Position numbers and translations under genes: made by a program. A stretch of DNA of 6,828 nucleotides from Planctomycetota bacterium. GTDB lineage: Bacteria; Planctomycetota; SZUA-567; H5-PLA8. The DNA is taken from contig JANXLS010001204.1 of assembly GCA_025355035.1 (NCBI GenBank), positions 1-6,828 of the forward strand. Direction: 5' to 3'. The notes under the pieces are model-generated. The model made no database searches. It was not told where the DNA came from and worked only from the letters and a program-made list of their open reading frames with translations. Shown here in pieces: positions 6,396 through 6,828 of this stretch. Position 1 is the first letter of the stretch, and each line of letters starts with the position of its first letter.

Positions 6396-6828
6396 ATGGC
6401 ACAATTAAGTCGACGAAAGTTTTTGACGGGGACGGCGGCGACGGCGTTCAGCCTGGCGGCGTGGCAGCGGGCGCACGGGGCGAATGAAGCTATTCGCATT
6501 GCTGTTGTTGGGACGGGCGGACGCGGTGGAGCGCATATCGATGGATACGCGGGAAGCGTGAAGAAGCCGAATCCAATCAACGGTGTTCGGTTGGTTGCGC
6601 TGTGCGACGTGGATTCGGAGCATCTCGACAAATCGGCGACGGAGTTGGACAAGCGCGGCGTAAAAGTCGAGCGCTTCGGAAACTACAAAAAGCTGCTTGA
6701 GAACAAAGAGATCGATGCGATTTCGATCGCGACGCCGAATCATCAGCATTCGATTCAGGCGATTTGGGCGATGCAGGCAGGGAAGGATGTGTACTGCGAG
6801 AAGCCGATTTCGCACAATGTCTGGGAAG
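6396..6828 (+). CDS. Tat-exported Gfo/Idh/MocA-family oxidoreductase, 3'-truncated
   Basis: The ATG at 6396 opens a frame that runs off the right edge after 144 codons; family members are usually ~350-450 residues. The N-terminus carries a twin-arginine motif, SRRKFL (5-10), then a moderately hydrophobic stretch ending near AHGA, so a folded, cofactor-loaded enzyme would be exported by the Tat system. From residue ~33 comes the NAD(P)-binding Rossmann fold: IRIAVVGTGGRGGAH (the nucleotide loop), LVALCDVD, the Gfo-type SIATPNHQH, and EKPI near the edge, where the lysine of EKP is the conserved catalytic-region lysine. Tat-exported members are abundant in planctomycetes and are linked to oxidation or reduction of sugars and inositols; the substrate here is unknown because the C-terminal domain is missing. 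It lies 154 bp after the Sel1/C39 gene on the same strand, with its own strong ribosome binding site and a hairpin between. Confidence 0.93.
   Translation, partial: MAQLSRRKFLTGTAATAFSLAAWQRAHGANEAIRIAVVGTGGRGGAHIDGYAGSVKKPNPINGVRLVALCDVDSEHLDKSATELDKRGVKVERFGNYKKLLENKEIDAISIATPNHQHSIQAIWAMQAGKDVYCEKPISHNVWE

Overview
The window looks like chromosomal DNA from a bacterium of the Planctomycetota or a neighbouring PVC/FCB-type lineage, probably a metagenome contig or draft genome. The grounds are the set of proteins: a planctomycete-type cytochrome c domain fused to WD40 repeats, an exported formylglycine sulfatase, a Tat-exported Gfo/Idh/MocA oxidoreductase, and a secreted Sel1-repeat protein. 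Further support comes from fairly high-GC coding DNA and roomy gaps filled with short degenerate repeats. The phylum is an inference from family content; there is no rRNA or marker gene here.

Layout. Bases 1-1188 (+) are the 3' part of a cytochrome-c/WD40 gene whose start lies upstream. Three genes follow on the minus strand, in transcription order: a small membrane-anchored protein of unknown function (4598-3906), a secreted sulfatase (3761-2349) and a ten-helix DMT/EamA transporter (2320-1325). Sulfatase and transporter are only 28 bp apart and are probably co-transcribed. The unknown gene is 143 bp upstream of the sulfatase, with a repeat in the gap. Diverging from this block on the plus strand is a secreted Sel1-repeat protein with a C39-like cysteine peptidase domain (4937-6241). 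It is followed by the 5' part of a Tat-exported Gfo/Idh/MocA oxidoreductase (6396 to the right edge).

Four of the five gaps carry repeat structure. A long palindrome of CGCAAAG-type octamers sits between the convergent genes (1200-1303). A second, one-armed octamer array is upstream of the sulfatase (3822-3853). A ~159-bp palindromic MITE-like element with 18-bp terminal inverted repeats lies in the divergent gap (4706-4864). A CGGCACT heptamer hairpin precedes the oxidoreductase (6324-6373). The fifth gap (2321-2348) is only 28 bp.

How the genes fit together. The theme is export and handling of external organic matter. The sulfatase would desulfate extracytoplasmic substrates, the DMT transporter could move a small metabolite, and the Gfo/Idh/MocA enzyme is of a type often associated with sugar oxidation. 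The C39-like protein may be an exported protease or peptidase-fold binding protein. No defence system, mobile gene cluster, RNA gene or CRISPR array was seen. The least explained items are the repeats, the Sel1/C39 fusion and the unknown membrane protein; no clear new multi-gene system is evident.
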